A stretch of 64,000 nucleotides of DNA from Cyanobium gracile PCC 6307 (GCF_000316515.1 NC_019675.1:620001-684000); one strand, 5' to 3'; shown: positions 9,181 through 18,510, numbered from the stretch's first letter. Translations and numbers: made by a program. Notes: generated by a model not told the origin, from the letters alone.

Positions 9181-10134
9181 ATGAGGAGCTCCCCCTCCAC
9201 CGACGCTTTCACCCTCAGACGACGGCCCCCGCAGGAAAAGCTGGTCGACATCGGCTTCCGCCAGCTCACCCTGGTCCTGGCCGCTTCGGTCGGAGTCGTC
9301 CTTCTGGCGATCTTCCTGACGGTGTTCAGCGGCGCCCGGGAGGCCATGGCCACCTTCGGTCTCAAGTTCCTGACGACGTCCGCCTGGGATCCGGTCAATG
9401 AGGACTACGGCGCCCTGATCGCCATCTACGGCACCCTCGTCACTTCGATCCTCTCCCTGCTCATCGCCGTGCCCATCGGTCTGGGAACGGCGATCTTCAT
9501 CACCGAGGACCTGCTCCCCCGGGGCCTGCGGGATCTGATCGGCCTGCTGGTGGAACTGCTGGCCGCCATTCCTTCGGTGGTGCTCGGTCTGTGGGCCATC
9601 TTCGTGATGGAGCCCGCGATCCGCCCCTTCCTCTCGTTCCTGCACAGCAGCCTCGGCTGGACGCCGTTCTTCTCCACCGAGCCCCAGGGTCCCGGCACAG
9701 CGCCGGCGATCCTGATCCTGGTGGTGATGGTGCTGCCGATCATCACCGCCATTTCCCGCGATGCCCTCAACCAGGTGCCGATCGAGCTGCGCCAGGGGGC
9801 CTATGGGGTGGGCACCACCCGCTGGGGTGCCATCTTCAACGTCATCCTGCCGGCGGCCGTCTCCTCGATCATGGGCGGCGTGATGCTCTCCCTCGGCCGG
9901 GCCATGGGGGAAACGATGGCGGTGACGATGATCATCGGCAACTCCCTCAATTTCAGTGTCTCCCTCCTGGCCCCGGGCAACACCATTTCCTCCATGCTGG
10001 CCAACCAGTTCGGTGAGGCGGATGGCATCCAGGTGTCTGCCCTGATGTACGCGGCCGTCGTTCTGATGATCCTCACCTTCGTCGTCAACGTGTTGGCCCA
10101 ATGGATCGTGCGGCGCCTCAGCCTGCGCTACTGA
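9181..10134 (+). CDS. pstC: Phosphate ABC transporter permease PstC
   Basis: A 317-residue inner-membrane permease of the high-affinity phosphate importer. After a short charged N-terminus there are about six hydrophobic segments, starting with LTLVLAASVGVVLLAIFL at residue 29. The family EAA-like cytoplasmic loop is seen as LRQGAYGVGTTRWGAIFNVILPAA, a contact for the PstB ATPase. The ATG at 9181 was chosen because the upstream part of the frame has no hydrophobic or conserved character and would cover the Pho box. It is the first gene of pstC-pstA-pstB. No pstS or phoU is nearby, so the periplasmic phosphate-binding protein must be encoded elsewhere. Confidence 0.93.
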   Translation: MRSSPSTDAFTLRRRPPQEKLVDIGFRQLTLVLAASVGVVLLAIFLTVFSGAREAMATFGLKFLTTSAWDPVNEDYGALIAIYGTLVTSILSLLIAVPIGLGTAIFITEDLLPRGLRDLIGLLVELLAAIPSVVLGLWAIFVMEPAIRPFLSFLHSSLGWTPFFSTEPQGPGTAPAILILVVMVLPIITAISRDALNQVPIELRQGAYGVGTTRWGAIFNVILPAAVSSIMGGVMLSLGRAMGETMAVTMIIGNSLNFSVSLLAPGNTISSMLANQFGEADGIQVSALMYAAVVLMILTFVVNVLAQWIVRRLSLRY

Positions 10135-10182
10135 TCCGGTTCCCTCCCCCCCACCCACCTCCGTTCACGACGTTCCCTGGCC

Positions 10183-11091
10183 ATGTCCGTCTCGACTCCG
10201 CCGACGACCCGTCTTTTCACGGAACGGCTCAGCCTTCACTACGACCCGTCCCTGAAGCGCAACCGCTTCAACCAGATCGCCACCGCCATCGCCGGATTCT
10301 TCGCCGTGGTTGCGGTGATCCCCCTGTTCCTGGTGATCATCTACGTGCTGATCCAGGGGGGACGGCTCCTCAGCCTGCAGCTGCTGACCGAGCTGCCCCC
10401 GGCCCCCGGCCTCGAAGGCGGCGGCATCGGCAACGCCATCCTGGGAACGATCGTCGTCACCCTCATCGCCTCCCTGATCGCCATTCCGGTGGGAGTGGGC
10501 GGCGGTGTCTACCTCTCCGAGTACGCCCAGAACGGCTGGTTCTCCCGCTTCGTGCGCTTCGGCAACGACGTGCTGGCCGGGGTGCCCTCGATCATCTGCG
10601 GCGTCTTCATCTACTCCCTGATCGTCGCCACCCGGGTCTTCTTCGACCAGAGCTTCAGCGCCATGGCCGGCGGCATCGCCCTGTCGGTGCTGATGCTTCC
10701 CACCGTCATCAAGACCACCTATGAGGGCCTGCTGCTGGTGCCGCAGGAACTGCGCTGGGGGGCCTACGGCGTCGGCGCCTCCCGCTTTGTGACGATCACC
10801 CGGATCACCCTGCCGGCCGCCTTCACCCCCATCGCCACGGGGGTGGTGCTGGGCATCGCCCGGGCCGCCGGGGAAACGGCACCGCTGATCTTCACGGCGC
10901 TGTTCTCCCCCTTCTGGCCCGAGGGGGTGTTCAACCCGATCGCCACCATGTCGGTGCTGATCTTCAACTTCGCGATCATGCCGTACGAAGCCCAGAACGA
11001 ACTGGCCTGGGCCGCCTCCTTCGTGCTGGTGATCATGATTCTCGGCGCCAACCTGCTGGCCCGCTGGATCAGCCGAGTCTCGCGCTCCTGA
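10183..11091 (+). CDS. pstA: Phosphate ABC transporter permease PstA
   Basis: A 302-residue second membrane subunit of the phosphate importer, pairing with PstC. Six hydrophobic stretches are visible, beginning with [20 protein letters not shown]. The characteristic PstA sequences [20 protein letters not shown] and the loop [22 protein letters not shown] follow, and then [16 protein letters not shown]. It begins 48 bp after pstC and is followed 49 bp later by pstB, so the three genes read as one operon. Confidence 0.94.
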   Translation: MSVSTPPTTRLFTERLSLHYDPSLKRNRFNQIATAIAGFFAVVAVIPLFLVIIYVLIQGGRLLSLQLLTELPPAPGLEGGGIGNAILGTIVVTLIASLIAIPVGVGGGVYLSEYAQNGWFSRFVRFGNDVLAGVPSIICGVFIYSLIVATRVFFDQSFSAMAGGIALSVLMLPTVIKTTYEGLLLVPQELRWGAYGVGASRFVTITRITLPAAFTPIATGVVLGIARAAGETAPLIFTALFSPFWPEGVFNPIATMSVLIFNFAIMPYEAQNELAWAASFVLVIMILGANLLARWISRVSRS

Positions 11092-11140
11092 CTCCCTCTC
11101 CGTCCCCAACTCTCCGGCTCCGTTTCCTTTCATCCCTGCC

Positions 11141-11950
11141 ATGACTGCTTCCCCTTCTTCCACCGCGGCCAGCGACGTCTGCATGTCCCTCCAGGACGTG
11201 ACGATCTCCTACGGCAGCTTTGAAGCGGTCAAGAACGTCTACATGGATCTGCCCAGGGGCAAGGTGACCGCGTTCATCGGCCCTTCGGGCTGCGGCAAGA
11301 GCACGGTGCTGCGGGCCCTCAACCGCATGAACGACCTGATCCCGGGCTGCAGCCTCAAGGGCCGGGTCATCTTCGATCAGCACGATCTCTACGACAAGCG
11401 GGTGGATCCGGTGGAAGTGCGACGTCGTATCGGCATGGTGTTCCAGAAGCCCAATCCCTTCCCGAAGTCGATCTACGAGAACATCGCCTTCGGGGCCCGG
11501 ATCAACGGCTATAAGGGCGACATGGATGAACTGGTGGAACGCTCCCTGCGCAAGGCGGCCGTGTGGGACGAGTGCAAGGACAAGCTCCAGGAGAGCGGCC
11601 TCTCTCTCTCCGGTGGCCAGCAGCAGCGCCTCTGCATCGCCCGGGCCATCGCCACCGAGCCGGAGGTGATCCTGATGGACGAGCCCTGCTCGGCCCTCGA
11701 TCCGATCTCGACCCTGAAGATCGAGGAAACGATGCATGAACTGAAGCGCAGCTACACGATCATGATCGTCACCCACAACATGCAGCAGGCCGTGCGCGTT
11801 GCTGACATGACCGCTTTCTTCAATGCCGAGGCCGTCGAAGGCGGGACCGGCAAGGTGGGCTATCTGGTGGAATTCAACGAAACCGAGAACATCTTCAACT
11901 CCCCCAGCCAGCAGTCGACCCTCGACTACGTCAGCGGACGCTTCGGCTGA
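11141..11950 (+). CDS. pstB: Phosphate ABC transporter ATP-binding protein PstB
   Basis: A 269-residue ATPase energising phosphate import. Walker [10 protein letters not shown] is at 47-55. The Q-loop region is [18 protein letters not shown], the signature LSGGQQQR, Walker [14 protein letters not shown], and the switch His lies in IVTHNMQQA. The PstB-specific FQKPNPFP and the C-terminal IFNSPSQQ-type end fix the identity over other ABC ATPases. The residues before [11 protein letters not shown] are a short low-complexity extension, so the Met at codon 15 is a possible alternative start. It closes the operon. A GC-rich 5-bp hairpin (11951-11965) follows the stop without a T run. Confidence 0.95.
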   Translation: MTASPSSTAASDVCMSLQDVTISYGSFEAVKNVYMDLPRGKVTAFIGPSGCGKSTVLRALNRMNDLIPGCSLKGRVIFDQHDLYDKRVDPVEVRRRIGMVFQKPNPFPKSIYENIAFGARINGYKGDMDELVERSLRKAAVWDECKDKLQESGLSLSGGQQQRLCIARAIATEPEVILMDEPCSALDPISTLKIEETMHELKRSYTIMIVTHNMQQAVRVADMTAFFNAEAVEGGTGKVGYLVEFNETENIFNSPSQQSTLDYVSGRFG

Positions 11951-12050
11951 GCCCCATTCCGGGGCGGCGGCATCAGCAAAGCGAACGGGACATCCCGCCC
12001 CCCACCAGGGGTGGCGAAAGTTTCTCGTGTCGAATCCTGGTGAGACGGGC

Positions 12051-12082
12051 AAAAAAAAGCCGGCCCTGGGGACCGGCTTCTT
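12051..12082 (-). terminator. Terminator of tRNA-Ser
   Basis: On the minus strand AAGCCGG pairs with CCGGCTT across a GC-rich loop and is followed by eight T. It ends the minus-strand tRNA gene. In the plus direction the T run is missing, so it is a poor terminator for pstB. Confidence 0.75.
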
Positions 12083-12086
12083 CAAA

Positions 12087-12173
12087 CGGAGAGGGAGGGA
12101 TTCGAACCCTCGATAGAGTTGCCCCTATACAGCATTTCCAGTGCTGCGCCTTCGACCACTCGGCCACCTCTCC
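12087..12173 (-). tRNA. tRNA-Ser (anticodon GGA)
   Basis: An 87-nt class II tRNA. The acceptor stem GGAGAGG pairs with CCTCTCC followed by a G discriminator. The D-arm contains GCCGAGTGGTCGAAGGC, the anticodon loop reads CTGGAAA with anticodon GGA, there is a long variable arm, and the T-arm contains GGTTCGAATCC. CCA is not encoded. It reads Ser UCC/UCU codons. A TACATT -10 candidate lies 23 nt upstream and a strong terminator lies just downstream. Confidence 0.95.
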
Positions 12174-12196
12174 AGCGGCGAAATGGGGCAGATGGC

Positions 12197-12202
12197 AATG
12201 TA
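12197..12202 (-). promoter_or_regulatory. Candidate -10 box of tRNA-Ser
   Basis: TACATT on the minus strand ends 23 nt before the mature 5' end of the tRNA, which would leave a 5' leader of about 16 nt for RNase P to remove. Confidence 0.5.
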
Positions 12203-12275
12203 GCAGGGGCTGCACCTGGCCCCTCTCCCCCGCGCCTCCGCCAACCCCACGCTCCAACCCCTGCCCAGCGCCCCC

Positions 12276-12644
12276 ATGACCCGCACCCACCCGATCACGG
12301 TCCACTGGCGACAGGCCAACCGTGTCATCCGCCTCGACGTTCCGGAAGGGGAGTACATCCTGCGCAGCTTCGAGGCCCAGGGGGAACCGCTGCCCTTCAG
12401 CTGCCGCAACGGCTGCTGCACCGCCTGCGCCGTGCGGGTGCTGGACGGCCAGATCGACCAGCGGGAGGCCCTCGGCCTCTCGAAGCAGCTGCGTGAGGAG
12501 GGCTACGGCCTCCTATGCGTCGCCCGGGCCACCGGTCCGCTGGAGGTGGAGACCCAGGACGAGGACGAGGTGTACGACCGCCAGTTCGGCCGCTTCTTCG
12601 GCCGCGGTCTGGTGCGTCCCGGCCTGCCCCTGGACGACGAATGA
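12276..12644 (+). CDS. Plant-type 2Fe-2S ferredoxin with C-terminal extension
   Basis: A 122-residue electron carrier. The cluster ligands are visible as Cys in SCRNGCCTAC (C-x4-C-x2-C pattern) and the distal Cys in GYGLLCVAR, the plant-type [2Fe-2S] arrangement. About 30 residues follow the last ligand region (EVETQDEDEVYDRQFGRFF and onward), making it longer than photosynthetic PetF (about 97). Extended ferredoxins of this kind (FdC2-like) exist in cyanobacteria and plastids; assignment to that group is tentative. It overlaps the next gene by 4 bp (ATGA), so both are probably co-translated. Confidence 0.88.
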   Translation: MTRTHPITVHWRQANRVIRLDVPEGEYILRSFEAQGEPLPFSCRNGCCTACAVRVLDGQIDQREALGLSKQLREEGYGLLCVARATGPLEVETQDEDEVYDRQFGRFFGRGLVRPGLPLDDE

Positions 12645-13555
12645 GTTCCCTCTGCCAACGGGCCCTGGAAGGGTCCCGCCTCGATGCCACCGAGCTGGAG
12701 CGCTTGCTGCAGGTGGCCAGAGACGCCGCCGAAGCCGGCGGCCGGGAACTGCGGCGCCATTTCGGGCGCTTGGAGCAGGTGAAGGAGAAGGGCACGGCGG
12801 GCAACCTGGTCACCGAGGCGGACCTGGCGGCCGAAGCGGCCGTGCTGGCGGTGCTGGCGGCCGGCACCCCCACCGTGGCCGTGCTGGCGGAGGAGAGCGG
12901 CCAACTCGCTGGCCAGGGCGACCTGCTCTGGTGCGTCGACCCCCTCGACGGCACCACGAACTACGCCCACGGCTACCCCTTCTTCGGCACCTCCGTGGGG
13001 CTGAGCTGGCGGGGCCTGCCCCTGCTCGGCGCCCTGGAGGTGCCGGTGCTGGAGGAGCACTACTGGGCCGCCCCGGGGCGGGGGGCCTGGTGCAACGGAC
13101 GGCGGCTGAGCGTCAGTGACTGCGGCGCCCTGGCGGATTCCCTGCTCGTCACGGGGTTCTCGTATGACCGGGTGCGGCGCCTCGACAACAACTACGCCGA
13201 GTTCGCCTGGTTCACCCACCGCAGCCATGGCGTGCGCCGGGCGGGGGCGGCGGCGGTCGATCTGGCCTTCGTCGCCGCCGGCCGGGTCGATGGCTACTGG
13301 GAGCGGGGCCTGTCCCCCTGGGACCTGGTGGCCGGCGTGGTGCTGGTGGAGGAGGCCGGCGGGCAGGTGTGCGCCTACGACGGCGGTCCCCTCGACCTGG
13401 CCGACGGACGGGTGATCGCCTGCACCCCCGCCCTGCGTCAGCCGCTGATCGAGGGCCTGGCCCTGTGCCGACCCCTCAGCGGGGCCAGCTTCGGTGCCCC
13501 GGAGCTGGATGCCACCGCCGGCGACCCGACCGGCGTCGCGGCCGACGCTCCATAG
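12641..13555 (+). CDS. Inositol monophosphatase family protein
   Basis: A 304-residue Mg-dependent sugar-phosphate phosphatase. Metal-binding motif 1 is seen as LAEESG with the upstream LVTEAD, motif 2 as WCVDPLDGTTNYAHG, and the C-terminal motif as GYWERGLSPWDLVAG with its metal-binding Asp. The substrate could be inositol phosphate, a histidinol-phosphate-like compound (hisN role) or another sugar phosphate. The neighbouring hisZ makes a histidine role worth considering, but the sequence alone does not decide it. The start ATG lies inside the ferredoxin stop. The stop codon TAG forms part of a TAGGAT box upstream of hisZ. Confidence 0.88.
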   Translation: MSSLCQRALEGSRLDATELERLLQVARDAAEAGGRELRRHFGRLEQVKEKGTAGNLVTEADLAAEAAVLAVLAAGTPTVAVLAEESGQLAGQGDLLWCVDPLDGTTNYAHGYPFFGTSVGLSWRGLPLLGALEVPVLEEHYWAAPGRGAWCNGRRLSVSDCGALADSLLVTGFSYDRVRRLDNNYAEFAWFTHRSHGVRRAGAAAVDLAFVAAGRVDGYWERGLSPWDLVAGVVLVEEAGGQVCAYDGGPLDLADGRVIACTPALRQPLIEGLALCRPLSGASFGAPELDATAGDPTGVAADAP

Positions 13556-13558
13556 GAT
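13553..13558 (+). promoter_or_regulatory. Candidate -10 box of hisZ on a stop codon
   Basis: TAGGAT made of the TAG stop of the preceding gene plus GAT, 38 nt before the hisZ ATG. The distance is longer than at the other genes. Confidence 0.3.
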
Positions 13559-13596
13559 CCGCCCCACTCCACCCCACCGCCCCAGCACTCCCCTCC

Positions 13597-14784
13597 ATGG
13601 CCCTCCAACCCGCCGCCGGCGCCCGGGACCTCAACCCGGGTCAGGTGGACAGCAACCGGCGACTCTGCGACCTGCTGGCCACGGTGTACCGCCTCTGGGG
13701 GTACCAGGAGGTGGCGCCGCCCACCATCGAGCGACTCGACACCCTCGAGGCCGGCGGCGCGATCGCCGAGCGGGAGCTCGTGCGGCTGGCGGCCGATGAA
13801 CCCCTCGGCCTGCGGCCGGAACTCACCGCCCCGATCGCCCGGGCGGCCAGCACCCGCATGCTGGGGCGTCCCCGCCCCCTGCGGCTCTGGGCCAGCGGCA
13901 CCACCTTCCGCAGCTTCATCGGCGACGGCGGTGGCCAGCGGATCAGCGAACAGCTGCAGAGCGGCGTGGAACTGCTCGGCGAGCCCTCCCCCGCCGCCGA
14001 CGCGGAGCTGCTGCATCTGCTGCTGGCCGCCATGGCCACCCTGGGGCTGTCGCCCGAGCACCGGCCGACCCTGCTGGTGGGCCACCACGGCCTGCTCAGC
14101 GCCCTGCTGAGCCAGGTGCCGGCGGAGCAGCGCTCGGCCGCACGCCATGCCCTCACCGACTTCGATCCCCTCGCCCTTGGCGCCCTTTGCCTGAGCGACA
14201 GCCAGCGCCAGCGGCTGATGGGCCTGATCGGCCTGCGGGGCGAGCCGGTCCGGGTGCTCTACCAGCTGGAGCAGTGGCTCGGACCGGTGCCGCTGCTGGA
14301 GTCCCTCGCCGCCACCCTGGCCAGCGTCCAGGAGCCGGCCAGGGCGCTGGGGGTGCGGGTGCAGCTGGATCCCACCTTCCAGCCCCACTTCGATCTCTAC
14401 GACGGGCTGGTGTTCAAGCTCGTCTGCCAGGGCGCCGATGCCCCAGTGGCGATCGCCAGCGGCGGCCGCTACGACGGCCTGGTGGGCCGCTTCTGCAGCG
14501 ACTCCGCCCAGGCGGCCGGCACCGGCTTCGGCTTCGACGTGGAGGCGATCCGCGATCTGCTCGAATCGGCATCGACCGCCCCGGCCGCCGTGGAGGTGCC
14601 GGGTCCCTGGCTGGTGGCCTGCGCCACCGCCGCCGGGCTCGGGGCGGCCCTGCGCCGCATGGCAGAACTGCACGGCGGCGGCGAGGCGGCCGAACTCTGC
14701 ACGCGGCCCTGCGCCGACCAGGCGGCGGCGGAGCAACTGGCGGAGCAACGGGGCTGCCGCGGTGCCCTGTGGCTGGCTGCCTAG
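13597..14784 (+). CDS. hisZ: ATP phosphoribosyltransferase regulatory subunit HisZ
   Basis: A 395-residue paralogue of the class II histidyl-tRNA synthetase catalytic core. It lacks aminoacylation activity and activates short-form HisG in the first step of histidine synthesis. Family features seen are GARDLNPGQVDSNRRLCDLL near the N-terminus, the motif 2 region LRPELTAPIARAAS, and ASGGRYDGLVGRF in the HisS-like core. It has no tRNA anticodon-binding domain of normal size. The ATG at 13597 was chosen because the upstream in-frame sequence overlaps the phosphatase gene and is not conserved-looking. The stop TAG again forms TAGGAT ahead of the next gene. Confidence 0.87.
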   Translation: MALQPAAGARDLNPGQVDSNRRLCDLLATVYRLWGYQEVAPPTIERLDTLEAGGAIAERELVRLAADEPLGLRPELTAPIARAASTRMLGRPRPLRLWASGTTFRSFIGDGGGQRISEQLQSGVELLGEPSPAADAELLHLLLAAMATLGLSPEHRPTLLVGHHGLLSALLSQVPAEQRSAARHALTDFDPLALGALCLSDSQRQRLMGLIGLRGEPVRVLYQLEQWLGPVPLLESLAATLASVQEPARALGVRVQLDPTFQPHFDLYDGLVFKLVCQGADAPVAIASGGRYDGLVGRFCSDSAQAAGTGFGFDVEAIRDLLESASTAPAAVEVPGPWLVACATAAGLGAALRRMAELHGGGEAAELCTRPCADQAAAEQLAEQRGCRGALWLAA

Positions 14785-14787
14785 GAT
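14782..14787 (+). promoter_or_regulatory. Candidate -10 box of the 4Fe-4S ferredoxin on the hisZ stop
   Basis: TAGGAT consisting of the hisZ stop codon TAG and the next three bases, with 24 nt to the ferredoxin ATG. Confidence 0.45.
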
Positions 14788-14811
14788 CCGGCCGCTCGCT
14801 CTTTCGCGTCG

Positions 14812-15039
14812 ATGGCCCATTCGATCGTCACCAACGTCTGTGAGGGCGTGGCCGACTGCGTCGACGCCTGCCCAGTGGCCTGCATCCACCCCGGAGCGGG
14901 GGCAAACAGCAAGGGCACGGCGTTCTACTGGATCGATTTCGACACCTGCATCGACTGCGGCATCTGCCTGCAGGTGTGTCCGGTGGCGGGGGCGATCCTG
15001 CCCGAGGAGCGTCCCGACCTGCAGAAGCCGGGCGGCTGA
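14812..15039 (+). CDS. Bacterial-type ferredoxin (two Fe-S clusters)
   Basis: A 75-residue low-molecular-weight ferredoxin. One Cys set is in VCEGVADCVDACPVAC. The other is in CIDCGICLQVCPVAG (C-x2-C-x2-C-x3-CP). The first set has a wider C-x5-C-x3-CP spacing, typical of 7Fe/8Fe ferredoxins in which one cluster may be 3Fe-4S. It is cytoplasmic and its redox partner is not shown by the context. It begins 27 bp after hisZ with its own candidate -10. An htpG promoter follows. Confidence 0.9.
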   Translation: MAHSIVTNVCEGVADCVDACPVACIHPGAGANSKGTAFYWIDFDTCIDCGICLQVCPVAGAILPEERPDLQKPGG

Positions 15040-15074
15040 CGCCCGGTGGTTCGGGGACCCCACCCTCGCCGGTC

Positions 15075-15103
15075 TTGAGCCGCCGCGGACCCCCACCTAG
15101 GTT
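15075..15103 (+). promoter_or_regulatory. Promoter of htpG
   Basis: TTGAGC (15075-15080) and TAGGTT (15098-15103) are separated by exactly 17 bp and end 23 nt before the ATG. This is the clearest two-box promoter in the window. Confidence 0.6.
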
Positions 15104-15126
15104 CAGGGCGATTCTTCTCTTTCGCC

Positions 15127-17046
15127 ATGACGGTGCTGGAACAGGGCCAGATTCAGATCCACACCGAGAACATCTTCCCGATCATCAAGAAGGCCGTCTA
15201 TTCCGGCCATGAGGTCTTCCTGCGGGAGCTGGTGAGCAACGGCGTCGATGCCATCAGCAAGCGGCGCATGGCCGCCATGGCCGGCGACTGCAGCGAAGGG
15301 GATGAGGGAACGATCTCCATCCGCATCGACCGGGAGGCGAAGACCCTCACCATCAGCGACAACGGCATCGGCATGACCGCCGATGAGGTGAAGCGCTACA
15401 TCAACCAGGTGGCCTTCTCCAGCGCCGAAGACTTCCTCGAGAAGTACAAGAGCGAAAGCGACGCCATCATCGGCCACTTCGGCCTGGGGTTCTATTCCAG
15501 CTTCATGGTGGCCTCCCGGGTCGAGCTGGTCAGCCTCAGTGCCAGGCCGGAGTCCGAGGCGGTGCGCTGGAGCTGCGACGGCTCGCCCAACTTCAGCCTC
15601 GAGGGGGCCGAACGGTCCGAGCCCGGCACCGACGTGATCCTGCATCTGATGGAGGAGGAGCTGGAGTACATCGAACCCTCCAGGATCCGCACCCTGATCA
15701 CCACCTACTGCGACTTCCTGCCGGTGGCGGTGCAGTTGGACGGCGAAACCGTCAACAAGCGGGAGGCCCCCTGGCGCAAGAGCCCCCGGGAGCTCAGCGA
15801 CGACGACTACATCGCCCTCTACCGCTATCTCTACCCCTTCCAGGGGGATCCCCTGCTCTGGGTGCACCTCAACACCGACTACCCCTACAACCTGCAGGGC
15901 ATTCTTTACTTCCCCAGGATCACCGGCCGGGCCGACTGGGAGAAGGGTGAGATCCGGCTCTACTGCAACCAGGTGTTCGTCAGCGATTCGATCAAGGAGG
16001 TGGTACCCCGCTACCTGCTGCCCCTGCGCGGCGTGATCGACTCGCCCGACATTCCCCTCAACGTCAGCCGCAGCGCCCTGCAGACCGACCGCCGGGTGCG
16101 CTCGATCGGCAACTTCGTGGCCAAGAAGGTGGGCGACCGGCTCAAGGAACTGCACCGCGACGAACCGGCCCGTTACGCCGACATCTGGGATTCCCTGGCC
16201 CCCTTCATCAAGATCGGCGCCATGGAGGATGACAAGTTCGCCGACCAGGTGGCCGACCTGATCCTGTTCGGCACCACCGCCGCCGCCGCCGATCCGCCGG
16301 CGGAAGGGGAGGCGGAGGTCTCCCCCGACCCCGTCGCCACTGACGACCGCACCTACACCACCCTGGCCGGCTATCGCGGCCGTCTGCCGGCCGACAACGC
16401 CACCCGCATCCTCTACTGCACCGATGAGGCCGGCCAGGCCGGGGCCCTGGCCCTCTGGAAGGGGCAGGGGGCCGAGGTGCTGCTGGCCGACACCCTGATC
16501 GATTCCCAGTTCATCCCCTGGCTCGAGGCCCGCCACGGCGACCTGCGCTTCCAGCGGGTGGACGCCGAACTGGACGCCAGCCTGCATGAGCCGGAGAGCG
16601 CGCTGGCAGACGCCGACGGCGTGGACTGCGGCGAGAAGCTGCGGGGTCTGTTCAAGACCGCCCTCGCCAACGACAAGATCACCATCCAGGTGCAGTCGCT
16701 CAAGGGGGAGGGCTCCCCGGCCGCCCTGATCCTGCTGCCGGAGCAGATGCGCCGCCTCAACGACATGGGGGCGCTGATGGAGCAGCGGCTGCCGGGCCTG
16801 CCCGAGCACCACGTGCTGCTGGTCAACCGCCGCCATCCCCTGGTGGAGGGCCTGCTGAAGCTGTCCTCCGGTGCCGTGATCACCGGGGGGGGCAGCTCCC
16901 CCAGCCTCCAGCTGGCCGAGGATCTGAGCCGCCACGTCTACGAGATGGCGCGCCTGGCGGTGGGGGGCCTGGAGCCCAACCAGCTGGCCGGCTTCCAGCA
17001 GCGCAGTGCCGATCTGATGGGACAACTGATGCAGCGCGGCCTCTGA
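15127..17046 (+). CDS. htpG: Molecular chaperone HtpG (Hsp90)
   Basis: A 639-residue dimeric ATP-dependent chaperone. The N-terminal GHKL ATPase domain shows ELVSNGVDAISK, DNGIGMTADEV and GHFGLGFYSSF. NGVDA replaces the NASDA of E. coli HtpG, which I recall as usual in cyanobacteria. The middle domain carries YPYNLQGILYFPRI and the conserved LPLRGVIDSPDIPLNVSR. The remainder is the dimerisation region. The length is close to the 624 of E. coli. It has its own promoter and no close partner gene. Confidence 0.95.
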   Translation: MTVLEQGQIQIHTENIFPIIKKAVYSGHEVFLRELVSNGVDAISKRRMAAMAGDCSEGDEGTISIRIDREAKTLTISDNGIGMTADEVKRYINQVAFSSAEDFLEKYKSESDAIIGHFGLGFYSSFMVASRVELVSLSARPESEAVRWSCDGSPNFSLEGAERSEPGTDVILHLMEEELEYIEPSRIRTLITTYCDFLPVAVQLDGETVNKREAPWRKSPRELSDDDYIALYRYLYPFQGDPLLWVHLNTDYPYNLQGILYFPRITGRADWEKGEIRLYCNQVFVSDSIKEVVPRYLLPLRGVIDSPDIPLNVSRSALQTDRRVRSIGNFVAKKVGDRLKELHRDEPARYADIWDSLAPFIKIGAMEDDKFADQVADLILFGTTAAAADPPAEGEAEVSPDPVATDDRTYTTLAGYRGRLPADNATRILYCTDEAGQAGALALWKGQGAEVLLADTLIDSQFIPWLEARHGDLRFQRVDAELDASLHEPESALADADGVDCGEKLRGLFKTALANDKITIQVQSLKGEGSPAALILLPEQMRRLNDMGALMEQRLPGLPEHHVLLVNRRHPLVEGLLKLSSGAVITGGGSSPSLQLAEDLSRHVYEMARLAVGGLEPNQLAGFQQRSADLMGQLMQRGL

Positions 17047-17127
17047 GCTTGGAGAGGCGGGGCGCCTGGAGGGGCCCCCGGGAGCCCCCCTGCGGATCGG
17101 TCCCCCCAGGCCGCCTAACCTGGCCCG

Positions 17128-18510
17128 ATGGCCGCCCGCCCCCCCTTCTCCAGCCTGCGGCGGTGGCGGTCGCTCCCCAGGCTGCTGACCTTGGCCTTCC
17201 TGGCCCTGCTGTCGTCGGCGGCCCTGCTGGTGCTCCTGCCTGGATCCGGCCAGTCGACCTCCGGGCTCTCGAGCACCCCGACGGCGGCCGCCGAACCCGT
17301 GCCGGTGCGGGTGCTGATGCCCGCCCCCCTGGCCGACGCGGTGGCCGCCCCGGTGGCCCAGTTCAACGCCAGCACGCCCGGGGTGGTGCTGGAGGTGATC
17401 CGGGGGCCCCTCGACACCGAGACCATCTCCGATCTGGCCACCGGCAGCCTGCTGCTGGGGGAGGCCCCCTTCGACCTGCTGCTGGTGGATGTCAGCTGGC
17501 TGGCCCGCTATGTGGCTGCCGGCTGGTTCGAGCCCCTGGAGCGCTGGTTCGGGCCGGAGCTGCTGGCGGCGATGGAGCCCGGCGCCCGCCTGGGCAATGG
17601 CCTGGACGGCCACCTCTGGCGCATGCCCCTCACGGGTGACACCGGCCTGCTCTACTGGCGCACCGACCTGATGGAGCGCCCACCGCGCGACACCGACGAG
17701 CTGGTGGCGATCTCCCGGGACCTGCAGCGCCGCGGCAAAGTGCGCTGGGGCTACCTCTGGCAGGGGCGCCAGTACGAGGGGCTGAGCTGTGTGATGGTGG
17801 AGGTGCTCCACGGCTTCGGAGCCCGCTGGTGGAATAGCTCCAGCGCACGCACGGAGCTGGACAGTCCGGAGGCCGTGGCGGCGGCGAGGTGGCTCGCGGC
17901 ACTGCTGCGGGACGGGGTGAGCCCGCCGGCGGTGGCCAGCTATGCCGAGAACGACACCCTGCAGTCCTTTGCTGCCGGGGAGGCCGCCTTTCTGCGCAAC
18001 TGGCCCTACGCCTGGCGGGAGATCGAGAAGGGCGGGGGCCCGGTGAAGGGCAAGGTGGGCGTCACGCCGATGGTGGGGGCCCCGGGTGAACAGGGGGGCG
18101 GCACCCTGGGCACCTGGGGCCTCTCGCTGATCAAGGGCAGCCCCCATCCGGAGGAGGCGGTGGCGGCGATCCGCTGGCTCACCGGCCCGATCGTGCAGCG
18201 CCAGCTCGCCATCGAGCAGGGCTATGCGCCCACCTGGAGCGCGCTCTACATGGACCCGGACCTGCAGCGCCAGGCCCCGCTGCTGGCGGTGCAGCGCCAG
18301 GCCCTGCAGCATCCCCAGCTGCGGCCGCCCACGCCGGCCTATGCCCAGCTCAGCGATCTGCTGGCGCGCCAGGTGAACGGCATGCTCACCGGCCAGGGGG
18401 GCCCCGGCCCGACCATGGCCACCGCCCAGCGCCAGAGCCTGCAGGTGCTGCGCTCGCTGGCGGGACCCGCCGGCGACACTGCAGGGGGCCGACCTGCCGT
18501 GGACCGATGA
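17128..18510 (+). CDS. Extracellular solute-binding protein of a CUT1 sugar ABC importer
   Basis: A 460-residue family 1 solute-binding protein. Residues about 16-38 form one hydrophobic segment preceded by Arg residues, a signal peptide or anchor. No lipobox Cys follows, unlike many such proteins. The mature part has the maltose-binding-like order: an N-terminal LMPAPLADAVAAPVAQFNAS, a central TGLLYWRTDLM, YLWQGRQYEGLSC, and a C-terminal NWPYAWREIE with WGLSLIKGSPHPEEAVAAIRW. It is the first gene of a four-gene operon with 4-bp overlaps. Candidate ligands are a disaccharide or glucosylglycerol, as for the cyanobacterial Ggt system. A TAACCT box ends only 6 nt before this ATG, so the mRNA may be leaderless or the true start may lie slightly downstream. 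Confidence 0.85.
   Translation: MAARPPFSSLRRWRSLPRLLTLAFLALLSSAALLVLLPGSGQSTSGLSSTPTAAAEPVPVRVLMPAPLADAVAAPVAQFNASTPGVVLEVIRGPLDTETISDLATGSLLLGEAPFDLLLVDVSWLARYVAAGWFEPLERWFGPELLAAMEPGARLGNGLDGHLWRMPLTGDTGLLYWRTDLMERPPRDTDELVAISRDLQRRGKVRWGYLWQGRQYEGLSCVMVEVLHGFGARWWNSSSARTELDSPEAVAAARWLAALLRDGVSPPAVASYAENDTLQSFAAGEAAFLRNWPYAWREIEKGGGPVKGKVGVTPMVGAPGEQGGGTLGTWGLSLIKGSPHPEEAVAAIRWLTGPIVQRQLAIEQGYAPTWSALYMDPDLQRQAPLLAVQRQALQHPQLRPPTPAYAQLSDLLARQVNGMLTGQGGPGPTMATAQRQSLQVLRSLAGPAGDTAGGRPAVDR

Noticed and set aside
12087-12173. tRNA-Ser as a prophage or island attachment site
   Set aside because: No integrase, no direct repeat of the tRNA 3' end and no change in gene type next to it.
15103-18312. 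Minus-strand open frame of 1069 codons opposite htpG and the solute-binding gene
   Set aside because: It spans two unrelated plus-strand genes and the gap between them, and its protein is low-complexity Gly/Gln/Arg/His; it is an antisense shadow.
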